From positions 1 to 64,000 of the forward strand of contig NZ_BBUZ01000031.1 in the NCBI RefSeq assembly GCF_001417735.1: a stretch of DNA of 64,000 bases. Direction: 5' to 3'. The stretch is from Streptomyces sp. NBRC 110028. GTDB lineage: Bacteria; Actinomycetota; Actinomycetes; Streptomycetales; Streptomycetaceae. Made by a program: the position numbers and the translations under genes. A model generated the notes under the pieces. That model was given only the letters and a program-made list of their open reading frames with translations. It did not search any database and had not been told where the DNA came from. Shown here piece by piece: positions 32,087 through 40,734 of this stretch (positions are counted from its first letter, which is position 1; each line of letters starts with the position of its first letter).

Positions 32087-32356
32087 GGTCTCTCCTGGTG
32101 AGTGGGTCTGACGGGACGTACGGCGGCGATGGTGATCCAGATCACGCATCGTAAAGCGGGAGTCAATTCCACAACAGGGTCTGGTGGTTGAAAGGCGGAG
32201 GGAAGAATCGCTGATGCGTTTGGATCGGGGCGCTGTGGCGGGTTTTCTTCCGGAATGTATTGATACCCGGTGATGATCAGCGATAGCTTCGCTCGTCATG
32301 TACCCGCCCACGCGCATCCGCGCTGCGGCGGTCGCTACGGATGAGGTGGAGACCCC

Positions 32357-33958
32357 ATGGCTCAGCTGAGATCGGATGCTCCCAGACCCGGGATGAGTTC
32401 CCTTAAGCGAATGGCGCCTTCCGGGTCGCGGGGGCTGACGCCGCGTGCCGTCGCCGTACCCGCCGCCCTGGCGCTCACCGGCGCGCTGGCGTTCCTGCCG
32501 ACCTCGGCGGGCGCCACCGGGCAGGACAACCACCAGCCCGCCGCCCCGTCCGCCGCGGCCGCCGACGGCCCGTCGCTCAGCTATGTCGTCAACGTCCGCC
32601 CGGGCCACCACGACAGCGCGCGGATCGAGAAGGCCATCAAGGGGGCCGGCGGCACGGTGGTCGTCTCGTACGACCGGATCGGCGTGATCGTCGCCCACTC
32701 GGCCAACCCGGACTTCGCCAAAACCCTCCGTACGGTCCGTGGCGTCGCCTCCGCCGGTGCCACCCGCACCGCGCCGCTGCCCGCCCAGTCCACCGGCGAC
32801 GTCGGCACCCCGAAGCTGCTGGGCGAGAAGGAGCGCAAGGCGGTCGCGGCCCGCGCCAAGGCCGGTCAGGACCCGCTGGAGCCGCTGCAGTGGGACCTGC
32901 CCGCCATCAAGGCGGACAAGGCCCACGAGAAGACCCTCGGCAGCCGCGACGTGACGGTCGGGGTCATCGACACCGGAGTGGACGACACCCACCCCGACCT
33001 CGCCCCCAACTTCGACCGCAAGGCCTCGGTCAACTGCGTGTCCGGCAAGCCGAACACCGCCGACGGCGCCTGGCGGCCGAGCGCCGAGGAGAGCCCGCAC
33101 GGCACGCATGTCGCGGGCGAGATCGCCGCCGCGAAGAACGGCATCGGCGTCACCGGGGTCGCCCCGGGCGTCAAGGTGTCCGGCATCAAGGTGTCCACGA
33201 CCGCCGGGTTCTTCTACACCGAGGCCGTCGTGTGCGGCTTCGTGTGGGCCGCCGAGCACGGCGTCGACGTCACCAACAACAGCTATTACACCGACCCGTG
33301 GTACTTCAACTGCACCGGCGACCCGGACCAGAAGGCCCTGGTCGACGCGGTGCGCCGGGCCTCGTCGTACGCCGAGCGCAAGGGCGTGGTCAACGTCGCC
33401 GCGGCGGGCAACGAGAACTACGACCTCACCTCCGACAAGATCACCGACACCTCCAGCCCGAACGACACCACCCCCGGTGAGCGGGTGGTGGACCCCAGCA
33501 CCTGCCTGGACATCCCGACCCAGCTGCCGGGCGTCGTCACCACCGCCTCGACCGGCGCCAAGGGGCTCAAGTCGTCGTTCTCCAACCACGGGCTCGGGGT
33601 CATCGACGTCGCGGCCCCCGGCGGCGACAGCACCGCGTACCAGAAGCCGGCGCCCCCGGCCGAGGACGGCCGGATCTACAACACCCTCCCGGGCGGCAAG
33701 TACGGCTACATGGCGGGCACCTCGATGGCCTCCCCGCACGCGGCGGGCGTCGCGGCGCTCATCAAGAGCACCCACCCGAAGGCCTCCGCCGCGATGGTGA
33801 AGGCCCTGCTCAAGGCCGGGGCCGACGACACCGCCTGCCCGACGTCGTACGACATCGACGGCGACGGCGAGATCGACGCGGTGTGCGAGGGCGGCAAGGG
33901 CTACAACGGCTTCTACGGGGCCGGAATCGTGGACGCCCTGGACGCGGTCCGCAAGTGA
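32357..33958 (+). CDS. Secreted subtilisin-like S8 serine protease
   Basis: A 533-residue secreted protease. The signal peptide spans about 1-52 (hydrophobic VAVPAALALTGALAFLPTSAGA). An inhibitor-like prodomain (SYVVNVRPGHHDSARIEKAI, about 75-150) follows. The catalytic triad is Asp in VGVIDTGVDDTHPDL (about 203), His in SPHGTHVAGEIAA (about 247) and Ser in AGTSMASPHAAGVAAL (about 456), with the oxyanion Asn in AAAGNENYD. A Ca-binding-like DIDGDGEID sits near the C-terminus. ATG 32357 has GAGGTGGAGA upstream. It stands alone, divergent from the DUF485 operon. Confidence 0.94.
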   Translation: MAQLRSDAPRPGMSSLKRMAPSGSRGLTPRAVAVPAALALTGALAFLPTSAGATGQDNHQPAAPSAAAADGPSLSYVVNVRPGHHDSARIEKAIKGAGGTVVVSYDRIGVIVAHSANPDFAKTLRTVRGVASAGATRTAPLPAQSTGDVGTPKLLGEKERKAVAARAKAGQDPLEPLQWDLPAIKADKAHEKTLGSRDVTVGVIDTGVDDTHPDLAPNFDRKASVNCVSGKPNTADGAWRPSAEESPHGTHVAGEIAAAKNGIGVTGVAPGVKVSGIKVSTTAGFFYTEAVVCGFVWAAEHGVDVTNNSYYTDPWYFNCTGDPDQKALVDAVRRASSYAERKGVVNVAAAGNENYDLTSDKITDTSSPNDTTPGERVVDPSTCLDIPTQLPGVVTTASTGAKGLKSSFSNHGLGVIDVAAPGGDSTAYQKPAPPAEDGRIYNTLPGGKYGYMAGTSMASPHAAGVAALIKSTHPKASAAMVKALLKAGADDTACPTSYDIDGDGEIDAVCEGGKGYNGFYGAGIVDALDAVRK

Positions 33959-33974
33959 CCCGCTGACAGGATGT

Positions 33975-34011
33975 ACGGGCCGCCGGGCAGCGCTTCCGCC
34001 CGGCGGCCCGT
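33975..34011. terminator. Bidirectional hairpin terminator
   Basis: ACGGGCCGCCGGGC and GCCCGGCGGCCCGT form a perfect 14-bp stem with a 9-nt loop between convergent protease and lysoplasmalogenase genes. Confidence 0.82.
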
Positions 34012-34040
34012 GCGCGTATCCCGGGGCCCGGCCGTCCGGC

Positions 34041-34694
34041 TCAGGCGGCTGCCGGAAGCGCCCTGAGCGGTGCTTCGCGGGCGGCGCGGCGCAGCAGCCC
34101 GTCGGTCAGCAGATACTGCGCGGCGACATAGGTGGCCATGATCCAGAACTGGGGTACGGGAGGCCGCGGCCAGTTGGCGAGACCGGCCGCGATCAGCCCG
34201 TCGGAGAGCAGGAACAGCGCCCCGCCGAGCCCGGTCGCCCGTCCCGCCCGCAGCGCGCCCAGGGCCATCGCCGTCAGCAGCAGGCCGTACGCGGCGACGG
34301 GGGCGCGCAGGGCCGGGTCGAGCCCGGGCCACAGCGCGGCCGTGCCGCCGAGCCACCCGGCGCCGTAACCGGCCGCCACCCACGGCACCGTACGCGGCCG
34401 CCCGGAGCGCGCGAACAGGGCGAGGTAGCACAGGTGCCCGGCCGCGAAGCAGCCCATCCCGGCGAGGAAGGCGGTGTCGCCGCCGAGTTGCAGCCAGACG
34501 TCCCCGCCCCAGCCGCACAGCAGGGCGGCGACCAGCGGGCGCGGCCCGCCGCGCAGCAGGACGTACGCCGCGAGGACCGGCATCAGGGCGGGCTTCGTCA
34601 GCTGGACGAGCGTGGTGGCGCCGGCGAGCAGCGCGCCCAGCTGCGCGGCGACCAGCAGCGCGAAGAGCCCGCGCAGGGCGCGCGCGGCGCTCAT
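34041..34694 (-). CDS. Lysoplasmalogenase (YhhN/TMEM86) family membrane protein
   Basis: A 217-residue polytopic membrane protein (about eight hydrophobic segments) with family motifs LVQLTKPALMPVLAAYVL, GDVWLQLGGDTAFLAGMGCFAAGHLCYLALF, and the ALFLLSDGLIA segment near the C-terminus. Characterised members hydrolyse the vinyl-ether bond of lysoplasmalogens. It overlaps the sterol-desaturase-like gene by 4 nt (ATGA), suggesting both act on membrane lipids. Confidence 0.85.
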   Translation of the reverse strand: MSAARALRGLFALLVAAQLGALLAGATTLVQLTKPALMPVLAAYVLLRGGPRPLVAALLCGWGGDVWLQLGGDTAFLAGMGCFAAGHLCYLALFARSGRPRTVPWVAAGYGAGWLGGTAALWPGLDPALRAPVAAYGLLLTAMALGALRAGRATGLGGALFLLSDGLIAAGLANWPRPPVPQFWIMATYVAAQYLLTDGLLRRAAREAPLRALPAAA

Positions 34695-35572
34695 ACGGCG
34701 CGCTCCGGCTCGCGCTCCCCCTCGGCCGCGGTGGCGGGCGTCGCCGCGGGCGCCCAGCCCGGTCCGCGGAAGACCCGCCCGGCGCGCTCGCGCCAGTCGC
34801 GGGCCGCCGCGATGTCGCGGGCGATGGCCGCGTACTCATGGGTGGCCACGCGCAGCGGGTTGTAGGTGTCGATGTTCTTGGTGAGCCCGAAGACCGGACG
34901 CCGGGTCTCGGGGACGAACGACCGGAAGAGCCGGTCCCAGACGATGAGGATCCCGCCGAAGTTGCGGTCCAGATAGCCCCCTTGGGAGGCGTGGTGGACA
35001 CGGTGGTGCGACGGCGTGTTGAAGACGAACTCGACGGGGCGCGGGAGGGTGCCGATCCGCTCGGTGTGGATCCAGAACTGGTAGACGAGGTTCACCGACG
35101 AGCAGAACGCGACCGCGGCCGGATGCACGCCGAGCACGATCATCGGTAGGTAGAACGGCCATACGGTCCAGGTGGTCCACGGCTGCCGCAGCGCGGTGGT
35201 GAGGTTGAACTTGCGGCTGGAGTGGTGCACCACATGACAGGCCCACAGGAGGCGGATCACATGGTGCCCGCGGTGCGACCAGTAGGAGAGGAAGTCCTGC
35301 GCGAGCAGCATCAGCGGCAGCGTCCACCACTCCACCGGGACGCGCAGCGGGGTGAGTTCGTACACCGCGGAGTAGACCGCCACGATCGGGATCTTCCACA
35401 CCAGGTCGAAGACGAGGCTGCCGAGCCCCATGGTGACGCTGGTCGCGGCGTCCCTGGCCGCGTAGCCCGCGGCGTCCCTCTCGGGGCGCAGGCGGTAACT
35501 CACCATCTCCACGACGGCGAGCAGCACGAAGGCGGGTATCGACCACAGCACGGCGTTGGGCAAATGCGGCAT
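34691..35572 (-). CDS. Sterol-desaturase/fatty-acid-hydroxylase family protein
   Basis: A 293-residue membrane di-iron oxygenase. The histidine boxes are present: SHRGHH (near 98), HVVHHS (near 114) and HHRVHH (near 190), with membrane segments around them (VLWSIPAFVLLAVVEMV; WPFYLPMIVLGVHPAAVAF). It is predicted to hydroxylate or desaturate a lipid or alkylglycerol-type substrate. The tail of about 30 residues is low-complexity. It is coupled to the lysoplasmalogenase gene; an ether-lipid modification pathway is a reasonable inference. Confidence 0.9.
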   Translation of the reverse strand: MPHLPNAVLWSIPAFVLLAVVEMVSYRLRPERDAAGYAARDAATSVTMGLGSLVFDLVWKIPIVAVYSAVYELTPLRVPVEWWTLPLMLLAQDFLSYWSHRGHHVIRLLWACHVVHHSSRKFNLTTALRQPWTTWTVWPFYLPMIVLGVHPAAVAFCSSVNLVYQFWIHTERIGTLPRPVEFVFNTPSHHRVHHASQGGYLDRNFGGILIVWDRLFRSFVPETRRPVFGLTKNIDTYNPLRVATHEYAAIARDIAAARDWRERAGRVFRGPGWAPAATPATAAEGEREPERAV

Positions 35573-35734
35573 ACCGGCAACATAGAGCCGGTTCCACTCC
35601 GCCGCCAGAGGTAGTTACCAACAAGTATGATAGACGCGATGTCAACAACGAGCCCGCACCGGTCGACTGACGGAACGTATCGGCACGGGCCCGGCCACCC
35701 GGGCTGTCGGCCCCGGCCCGTATCCTCATGGACC

Positions 35735-36730
35735 ATGCTCGAAGACCCCACGGCAGCCGCCCCGCGAACCGCGTCAACACCCTCGTGGCCGGAGGCCTAT
35801 CCGCAGGGGTACGCGGTGGTCGACGTCGAGACCACCGGCCTCGCCCGCGACGACCGGATCGTCTCCGCCGCGGTCTACCAGCTCGACGCCCGCGGCGCGG
35901 TCCAGGACCACTGGTACACGCTCGTCAACCCGCGGCGCGATCCGGGCCCGGTGTGGATCCACGGCCTCACCCGGGAGGTCCTGGAGGACGCCCCGCTCTT
36001 CCCCGACATCGCCGCCGCGTTCGCCGAACGCCTCGCCGACCGCGTCCTGGTCGCGCACAACGCCGCCTTCGACTGGGCGATGATCGCCCGCGAGTTCGCC
36101 CGGTCCGGGACCGAGGCGCCGGTGCGCCAGCGGCTGTGCACCATCGCCCTCTCCAAGGAGCTGGGGCTGCCGCTGGCCAACCACAAGCTGGAGACGCTGG
36201 CCGCGCACTACGGGGTCGTCCAGGAGCGGGCCCACCACGCGCTGGACGACGCGCGGGTGCTCGCCGAGACGTTCCGGCCGAGCCTCCACCGGGCCGCCGG
36301 GACCGGGCTGCGGCTGCCCCTGCTGGCCTGTCAGCCGCTCACCGAATGGACGGACCCGCCGTCCCGCGGGATCGGCGCCCAGCGCTCGTACCGGCAGCAG
36401 AGCTGGCGCCCCAGCCGCAAGCGCCCCGCCTGCCCCTACCCCAATCCGGGGCGCTACCAGCCGGGCGGGCTGCTGACCCAGGGCATGCGGGTCGCGTTCT
36501 CCGGGGACACCTCGGTCGACCGGGAGCTGCTGGAGGACCGGGCGGTCGAGGCAGGGCTGCACGTGGCGACCAGCGTGTCCCGGCTCACCAGCCTGCTGGT
36601 CACCAACGATCCCGACGCGTCCACCTCCAAGACCGTCAAGGCCCGCTCCTTCGGCACGCCCATCGTCGACGAGGCCGCCTTCACCCAGCTCCTCCTCGAC
36701 GTCATCCCCGCCGAGCCGACAATCAGGTGA
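35735..36730 (+). CDS. DEDDh 3'-5' exonuclease with C-terminal BRCT domain
   Basis: A 331-residue protein. The exonuclease domain (about 20-190) shows Exo I VVDVETTGL, Exo II HNAAFDWAMI and Exo III HHALDDARV, the DEDDh residues of DNA polymerase III epsilon-type nucleases. The C-terminal BRCT domain (about 245-325; GMRVAFSGDTSVDRELLEDRAVEAGL, TSLLVTNDPDASTSKTVKAR) suggests DNA-end or protein docking. ATG 35735 chosen; the upstream open frame to 35627 is not conserved. Likely role: DNA repair or editing outside the replicase. Confidence 0.88.
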   Translation: MLEDPTAAAPRTASTPSWPEAYPQGYAVVDVETTGLARDDRIVSAAVYQLDARGAVQDHWYTLVNPRRDPGPVWIHGLTREVLEDAPLFPDIAAAFAERLADRVLVAHNAAFDWAMIAREFARSGTEAPVRQRLCTIALSKELGLPLANHKLETLAAHYGVVQERAHHALDDARVLAETFRPSLHRAAGTGLRLPLLACQPLTEWTDPPSRGIGAQRSYRQQSWRPSRKRPACPYPNPGRYQPGGLLTQGMRVAFSGDTSVDRELLEDRAVEAGLHVATSVSRLTSLLVTNDPDASTSKTVKARSFGTPIVDEAAFTQLLLDVIPAEPTIR

Positions 36731-36793
36731 AGTCCGCGCGACGCGCCCGCCCACCGCTCGCCCGCCGTCGCCCGGACCCGCACGCTGTGGCCC

Positions 36794-37027
36794 ATGGCAC
36801 GCTGTGAGGTCTGCGGAAACGACTACAACATGACGTTCGAGGTGCACGCCCAGGGCAATGTGCACGTCTTCGACTGCTTCTCCTGCGCCATCCACCGCAT
36901 GGCGCCCATCTGTGAGCACTGCCGGTGCCAGATCATCGGCCAGGGGGTCGAGGTGGACGGCCACTACTACTGCGGCGCCCACTGCTCCCGCGCGGAGGGG
37001 AAGGTGGGCATCGTCGACAAGGTATGA
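36794..37027 (+). CDS. Small zinc-ribbon-like protein
   Basis: A 77-residue protein with several metal-ligand pairs: CEVCGN, CFSCAIH, CEHCRCQ and YYCGAHC. It resembles a double zinc ribbon or treble clef. Conserved in Streptomyces but without known function. ATG 36794, 63 nt after the exonuclease gene and upstream of SURF1 in the same direction. Confidence 0.8.
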   Translation: MARCEVCGNDYNMTFEVHAQGNVHVFDCFSCAIHRMAPICEHCRCQIIGQGVEVDGHYYCGAHCSRAEGKVGIVDKV

Positions 37028-37106
37028 CCCCCGGGCCGGATGCGTGGATTGTCGTCCGGCGCCCCCCGGGGCCGGGGGACAATCCACGCCGAGTAGGGTC
37101 AAGGAC

Positions 37107-37961
37107 GTGTACCGCTTCCTGTTGACCCGGCAGTGGGTGATTCTCACGCTGATCGGGCTCGCACTGATCCCGACCATGATCAGGCTGGGCTTCTGGCAGC
37201 TGCACCGCCACGAGGCCAAGGTCGCGCAGAACCAGCTGATCGGGAACAACCTCGGCGCCCCCGCCGTCCCCGTCGACAAGCTCACCGCCCCCGGCCGCAC
37301 CGTCCCCCGCGACGACACCTTCCGCACGGTGACCGCCACCGGGACGTACGACACGGCCCATGAGGTCGTCGTCCGCCAGCGCACCGGCTCCGACGAGCAG
37401 AGCATCGGGTACTTCGTCCTCACCCCGCTGATCGAGGGCAAGCGGGCCGTCCTGGTCAACCGGGGCTGGATCCCCGCCGGGGCCGACCTCACCAAGTTCC
37501 CCGACGTCCCGGCCGCCCCCCGCGGCAAGGTCACCGTCACCGGCCGCCTCAAGGCCGACGAGACCAGCGCGGACAGCGGCATCAAGGACAAGCGGGGCCT
37601 GCCGCCGCGCCAGGTCATGCTGATCAACAGCGAGGAGCAGGCCAAGGCGCTCGGCCGCCCCGTCCTGGGCGGCTACATCGAGCTGACCTCGTCCTCCCCC
37701 AAGGGCGGCAAGCAGCCCGACCCGGTGCCGGAGCCGGAGCACAGCGACATCGGCCCCCATATGGCGTACGCCGTCCAGTGGTGGATGTTCTCCGCCGGAG
37801 TGCCCTTCGGCTGGTTCGTCCTGGCCCGCCGGGAGCGCCGCGACCAAGCCGCCCAAGCCGCCCAGGCCGCCCAGGCCACCGGGGCCGCTGGGAACACCGG
37901 GGCCAGCGGGAACACCGGGCGGAGCCCCGGGAAGACCCCCGCCGCCGCCAATACGGACTAG
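37107..37961 (+). CDS. SURF1-family cytochrome oxidase assembly protein
   Basis: A 284-residue membrane protein with the SURF1 arrangement: an N-terminal membrane segment (LLTRQWVILTLIGLALIP), the motif LGFWQLHRHEAK, a periplasmic-side domain (VLTPLIEGKRAVLVNRGWIPAG) and a C-terminal membrane segment after HMAYAVQWWMFSAGVPFGWFVL. SURF1 inserts heme a into cytochrome aa3 oxidase. The last 40 residues are a repetitive Ala/Gln then Gly/Asn/Thr tail. GTG 37107 is preceded by AAGGA at close spacing. Confidence 0.92.
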   Translation: MYRFLLTRQWVILTLIGLALIPTMIRLGFWQLHRHEAKVAQNQLIGNNLGAPAVPVDKLTAPGRTVPRDDTFRTVTATGTYDTAHEVVVRQRTGSDEQSIGYFVLTPLIEGKRAVLVNRGWIPAGADLTKFPDVPAAPRGKVTVTGRLKADETSADSGIKDKRGLPPRQVMLINSEEQAKALGRPVLGGYIELTSSSPKGGKQPDPVPEPEHSDIGPHMAYAVQWWMFSAGVPFGWFVLARRERRDQAAQAAQAAQATGAAGNTGASGNTGRSPGKTPAAANTD

Positions 37962-37990
37962 CCTTCCCGCTCCCCGGGAAGGTGCCCGAC

Positions 37991-39772
37991 GTGGCACAGG
38001 ACATTGACGACTACGCGCTCATCGGCGACCACCAGACGGCGGCCCTGATCAGCCGCGACGGCTCGATCGACTGGCTCTGCCTGCCCCGCTTCGACTCGGG
38101 CGCCTGCTTCGCCGCCCTGCTCGGCGACGAGGACAACGGCCACTGGCGGCTCGCCCCCAAGGGCGCCGGCGCCTGCACCCGCCGCGCCTACCTGGACGAC
38201 TCCCTGGTGCTGGAATCCGTCTGGGAGACCGGCACCGGCACCGTCAAGGTCATCGACTTCATGCCGCAGCGCGACCGCGCGCCCGACGTCATCCGCATCG
38301 TCGAGGGCGTCTCCGGCAGCGTCGAGATGGCGGGCGTCCTGCGGCTGCGCTTCGACTACGGGCACGTCATCCCCTGGGTGCGGCGCACCGACGGCCACCG
38401 CATCGCCGTCGCCGGGCCCGACTCCGTATGGCTGCGCTCCGAGCCGGAGGTGCACACCTACGGCGAGCACTTCAGCACCCGCTCCGACTTCACCGTCTCC
38501 GCCGGGGACCGGGTCGCCTTCGTCCTCACCTGGCACCCCTCCCACGAGCCCCGGCCCCGCCTCCTCGACCCGTACGAGGCCCTGCGGTCCAGCCTGGAGG
38601 ACTGGCGCGCCTGGGCCGCCCGCTGCACCTACCGGGGCCCCTACCGGGACGCCGTCGTGCGCTCCCTCATCACCCTCAAGGCGCTCACCTACGCCCCCTC
38701 CGGCGGCATCGTCGCCGCCCCCACCACCTCGCTGCCCGAACGGCTCGGCGGGGTGCGCAACTGGGACTACCGCTACTGCTGGCTGCGCGACTCCACCCTC
38801 ACCCTGAACGCCCTGCTCTCCGCCGGCTACCGCGAAGAGGCCGTCTCCTGGCGCGACTGGCTGCTCCGCGCGATCGCCGGCGACCCCGCCGAACTGCAGA
38901 TCATGTACGGTCTCGGCGGTGAGCGGCGCCTCCCCGAACACGAGCTGCCCTGGCTGGAGGGGTACGGCCACTCCTCCCCCGTCCGCGTCGGGAACGGCGC
39001 CGTCACCCAGCGCCAGCACGATGTCTACGGCGAAGTCCTCGATTCCTTCTTCTTCGCCCGCGCCCACGGCATGGCGCCCGAACCGCACGCCTGGAAGATC
39101 CAGAGCGCCCTCATGGACTTCCTCGAATCCGCCTGGCAGGACCCCGACGAGGGCCTGTGGGAGGTCCGCGGCCCCCGCCGCCACTTCGTCCACTCCAAGG
39201 TCATGGCCTGGGTCGCCGCCGACCGCGCCGTCCGCACCATCGAATCCCACCCCGACCTGGACGGCGACACCGGCCGATGGCGGGCCATGCGGGACGCGGT
39301 CCACCGCGAGGTCTGCGAAAAGGGCTACGACGCCTCCCGCAACACCTTCACCCAGTCCTACGGCTCCACCGCGCTGGACGCCGCCACCCTCCTCATCCCG
39401 CGCGTCGGTTTCCTCCCCGCCGACGACCCCCGCGTCATCGGCACCGTCGACGCGGTCCGCCGCGAGCTCAGCCACGACGGAATCATCCGCCGCTACTCCA
39501 CCGACGACACCTCCGACGGCCTCCCCGGCACCGAGGGCGCCTTCCTCGCCTGCTCCTTCTGGCTCGCCGACGCCCTCCACCTCATCGGCCGCCACCGGGA
39601 CGCTTCCGCCTTGTTCGACCGGCTCCTGTCGCTGCGCAACGACGTGGGTCTCCTCGCCGAGGAGTACGACCCCGGGGCCGACCGGCTGCTCGGCAACTTC
39701 CCCCAGGCCTTCAGCCACATCGGACTGGTGGGGACCGCCCTTACCCTCGCGGACACGCCCCAGGCAGACTGA
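37991..39772 (+). CDS. Glycoside hydrolase family 15 (glucoamylase/trehalase-like)
   Basis: A 593-residue cytosolic protein. The N-terminal beta-sandwich begins IDDYALIGDHQTAALISRDGSIDWLCLPRFDS, the actinobacterial GH15 signature. The (alpha/alpha)6 barrel has GVRNWDYRYCWLRDSTLTLNALL, and catalytic-type Glu residues in DEGLWEVRGP and LLAEEYDP. No signal peptide. Relatives include glucoamylases and mycobacterial-type trehalases; substrate cannot be decided. GTG 37991 has GGGAAGG at correct distance. Confidence 0.88.
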   Translation: MAQDIDDYALIGDHQTAALISRDGSIDWLCLPRFDSGACFAALLGDEDNGHWRLAPKGAGACTRRAYLDDSLVLESVWETGTGTVKVIDFMPQRDRAPDVIRIVEGVSGSVEMAGVLRLRFDYGHVIPWVRRTDGHRIAVAGPDSVWLRSEPEVHTYGEHFSTRSDFTVSAGDRVAFVLTWHPSHEPRPRLLDPYEALRSSLEDWRAWAARCTYRGPYRDAVVRSLITLKALTYAPSGGIVAAPTTSLPERLGGVRNWDYRYCWLRDSTLTLNALLSAGYREEAVSWRDWLLRAIAGDPAELQIMYGLGGERRLPEHELPWLEGYGHSSPVRVGNGAVTQRQHDVYGEVLDSFFFARAHGMAPEPHAWKIQSALMDFLESAWQDPDEGLWEVRGPRRHFVHSKVMAWVAADRAVRTIESHPDLDGDTGRWRAMRDAVHREVCEKGYDASRNTFTQSYGSTALDAATLLIPRVGFLPADDPRVIGTVDAVRRELSHDGIIRRYSTDDTSDGLPGTEGAFLACSFWLADALHLIGRHRDASALFDRLLSLRNDVGLLAEEYDPGADRLLGNFPQAFSHIGLVGTALTLADTPQAD

Positions 39773-39776
39773 CCCC

Positions 39777-40532
39777 ATGGATCTTGGACTCAAAGACCGC
39801 GTGTACATCGTCACCGGAGCCACCCGCGGGCTGGGCCGCGCCGCCGCGGCCGAACTGGTCGCCGACGGCGCCAAGGCCGTCATCACCGGCCGCGACGCCG
39901 ACACCGCCGCCGCGGCCGCCGCCGATCTCGGCCCCGACGTGGTCGGCGTCGCCGCCGACAACGCCGACCCCGGCGCCGCCGCACGCCTCATCGCCACCGC
40001 CCGCGAGCGGTTCGGCCGCTTCGACGGCATCCTCATCAGCGTCGGCGGGCCGCCCGCCGGGCCCACCGCCGACATCACCGACGCCCAGTGGCAGGCCGCC
40101 TTCGACTCGGTCTTCCTCGGTGCCGTCCGGCTCGCCCGCACCGCCGCCGCCGAACTCACCCCCGGCGGTGTGATCGGCTTCGTCCTCTCCGGCTCCGTCC
40201 GCGAGCCCGTCTCCGGCCTCACCGTCTCCAACGGTCTCCGCCCCGGGCTCGCGGGCTTCGCCAAGAACCTCTCGCTGGAGCTCGGCCCGCGTGGCATCCG
40301 CGTCGTGGGCCTCCTCCCGGCCCGCGTCGACACCGACCGGGTCCGCGAGCTGGACGGCCTCTCCGGTGACGCCGAAGCCGCGCGCGAACGCCACAGCGCG
40401 GCGATTCCGCTGCGGCGGTACGGCAAGCCCGACGAATTCGGCAAGGCCGCCGCGTTCCTCCTCTCCCCCGCGGCCTCCTACCTGACCGGGCTGATGCTCC
40501 CGGTGGACGGGGGCGCGCTCCACGGCTGGTGA
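39777..40532 (+). CDS. SDR-family protein lacking the Tyr-x3-Lys pair
   Basis: A 251-residue Rossmann protein with a normal cofactor loop (TGATRGLGRA), VGGPP in place of NNAG, and the ending LTGLMLPVDGGALHG. Aligned with FabG in this window, the catalytic YAASK is SNGLR here, so Tyr is Ser and Lys is Arg; the Ser (LSGS) remains. It may be a divergent reductase or a binding protein. ATG 39777, 4 nt after the GH15 stop, so probably co-transcribed with it. Confidence 0.85.
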   Translation: MDLGLKDRVYIVTGATRGLGRAAAAELVADGAKAVITGRDADTAAAAAADLGPDVVGVAADNADPGAAARLIATARERFGRFDGILISVGGPPAGPTADITDAQWQAAFDSVFLGAVRLARTAAAELTPGGVIGFVLSGSVREPVSGLTVSNGLRPGLAGFAKNLSLELGPRGIRVVGLLPARVDTDRVRELDGLSGDAEAARERHSAAIPLRRYGKPDEFGKAAAFLLSPAASYLTGLMLPVDGGALHGW

Positions 40533-40568
40533 CGGTGGAGGTCTTCCCCCACCGCGCACCGCGCGCCC

Positions 40569-40734
40569 AGGTCCTGTCCGGCGGATCTTCGTGGATCAGC
40601 CCGCGGCGTCTGGTGTGGTGCGTCGCAGGGCGGAGGGTCGTCCTCGTACCGGGTCGTACTCGGGCGATCCCGACAACGCGGCGAGGTGCCGCGCCAGGCG
40701 TCGCGGGCCCGCGGAGATCCGCCGGACAGGGCCT
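40569..40734. mobile_element. MITE-like element with terminal inverted repeats
   Basis: A 166-bp element whose ends are 23-nt inverted repeats agreeing at 21 positions; the shared core is CCTGTCCGGCGGATCT (left 40573-40588, right end reversed). No ORF inside. The end sequence is like IS5-type insertion-sequence ends common in Streptomyces, as I recall. The right end is followed by AG, making CTAG, and supplies the first two bases of the stop triplet of the neighbouring gene on the minus strand. Confidence 0.6.

Noticed and set aside
31730..33775. A 681-codon minus-strand frame reaching into the protease gene
   Set aside because: Only its last 118 codons (DUF485) are family-like and have their own GTG with Shine-Dalgarno at 32086.
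37958..40444. An 828-codon minus-strand frame opposite GH15 and the SDR
   Set aside because: It spans two real genes and is Gly/Val/Asp-rich with no recognisable domain.
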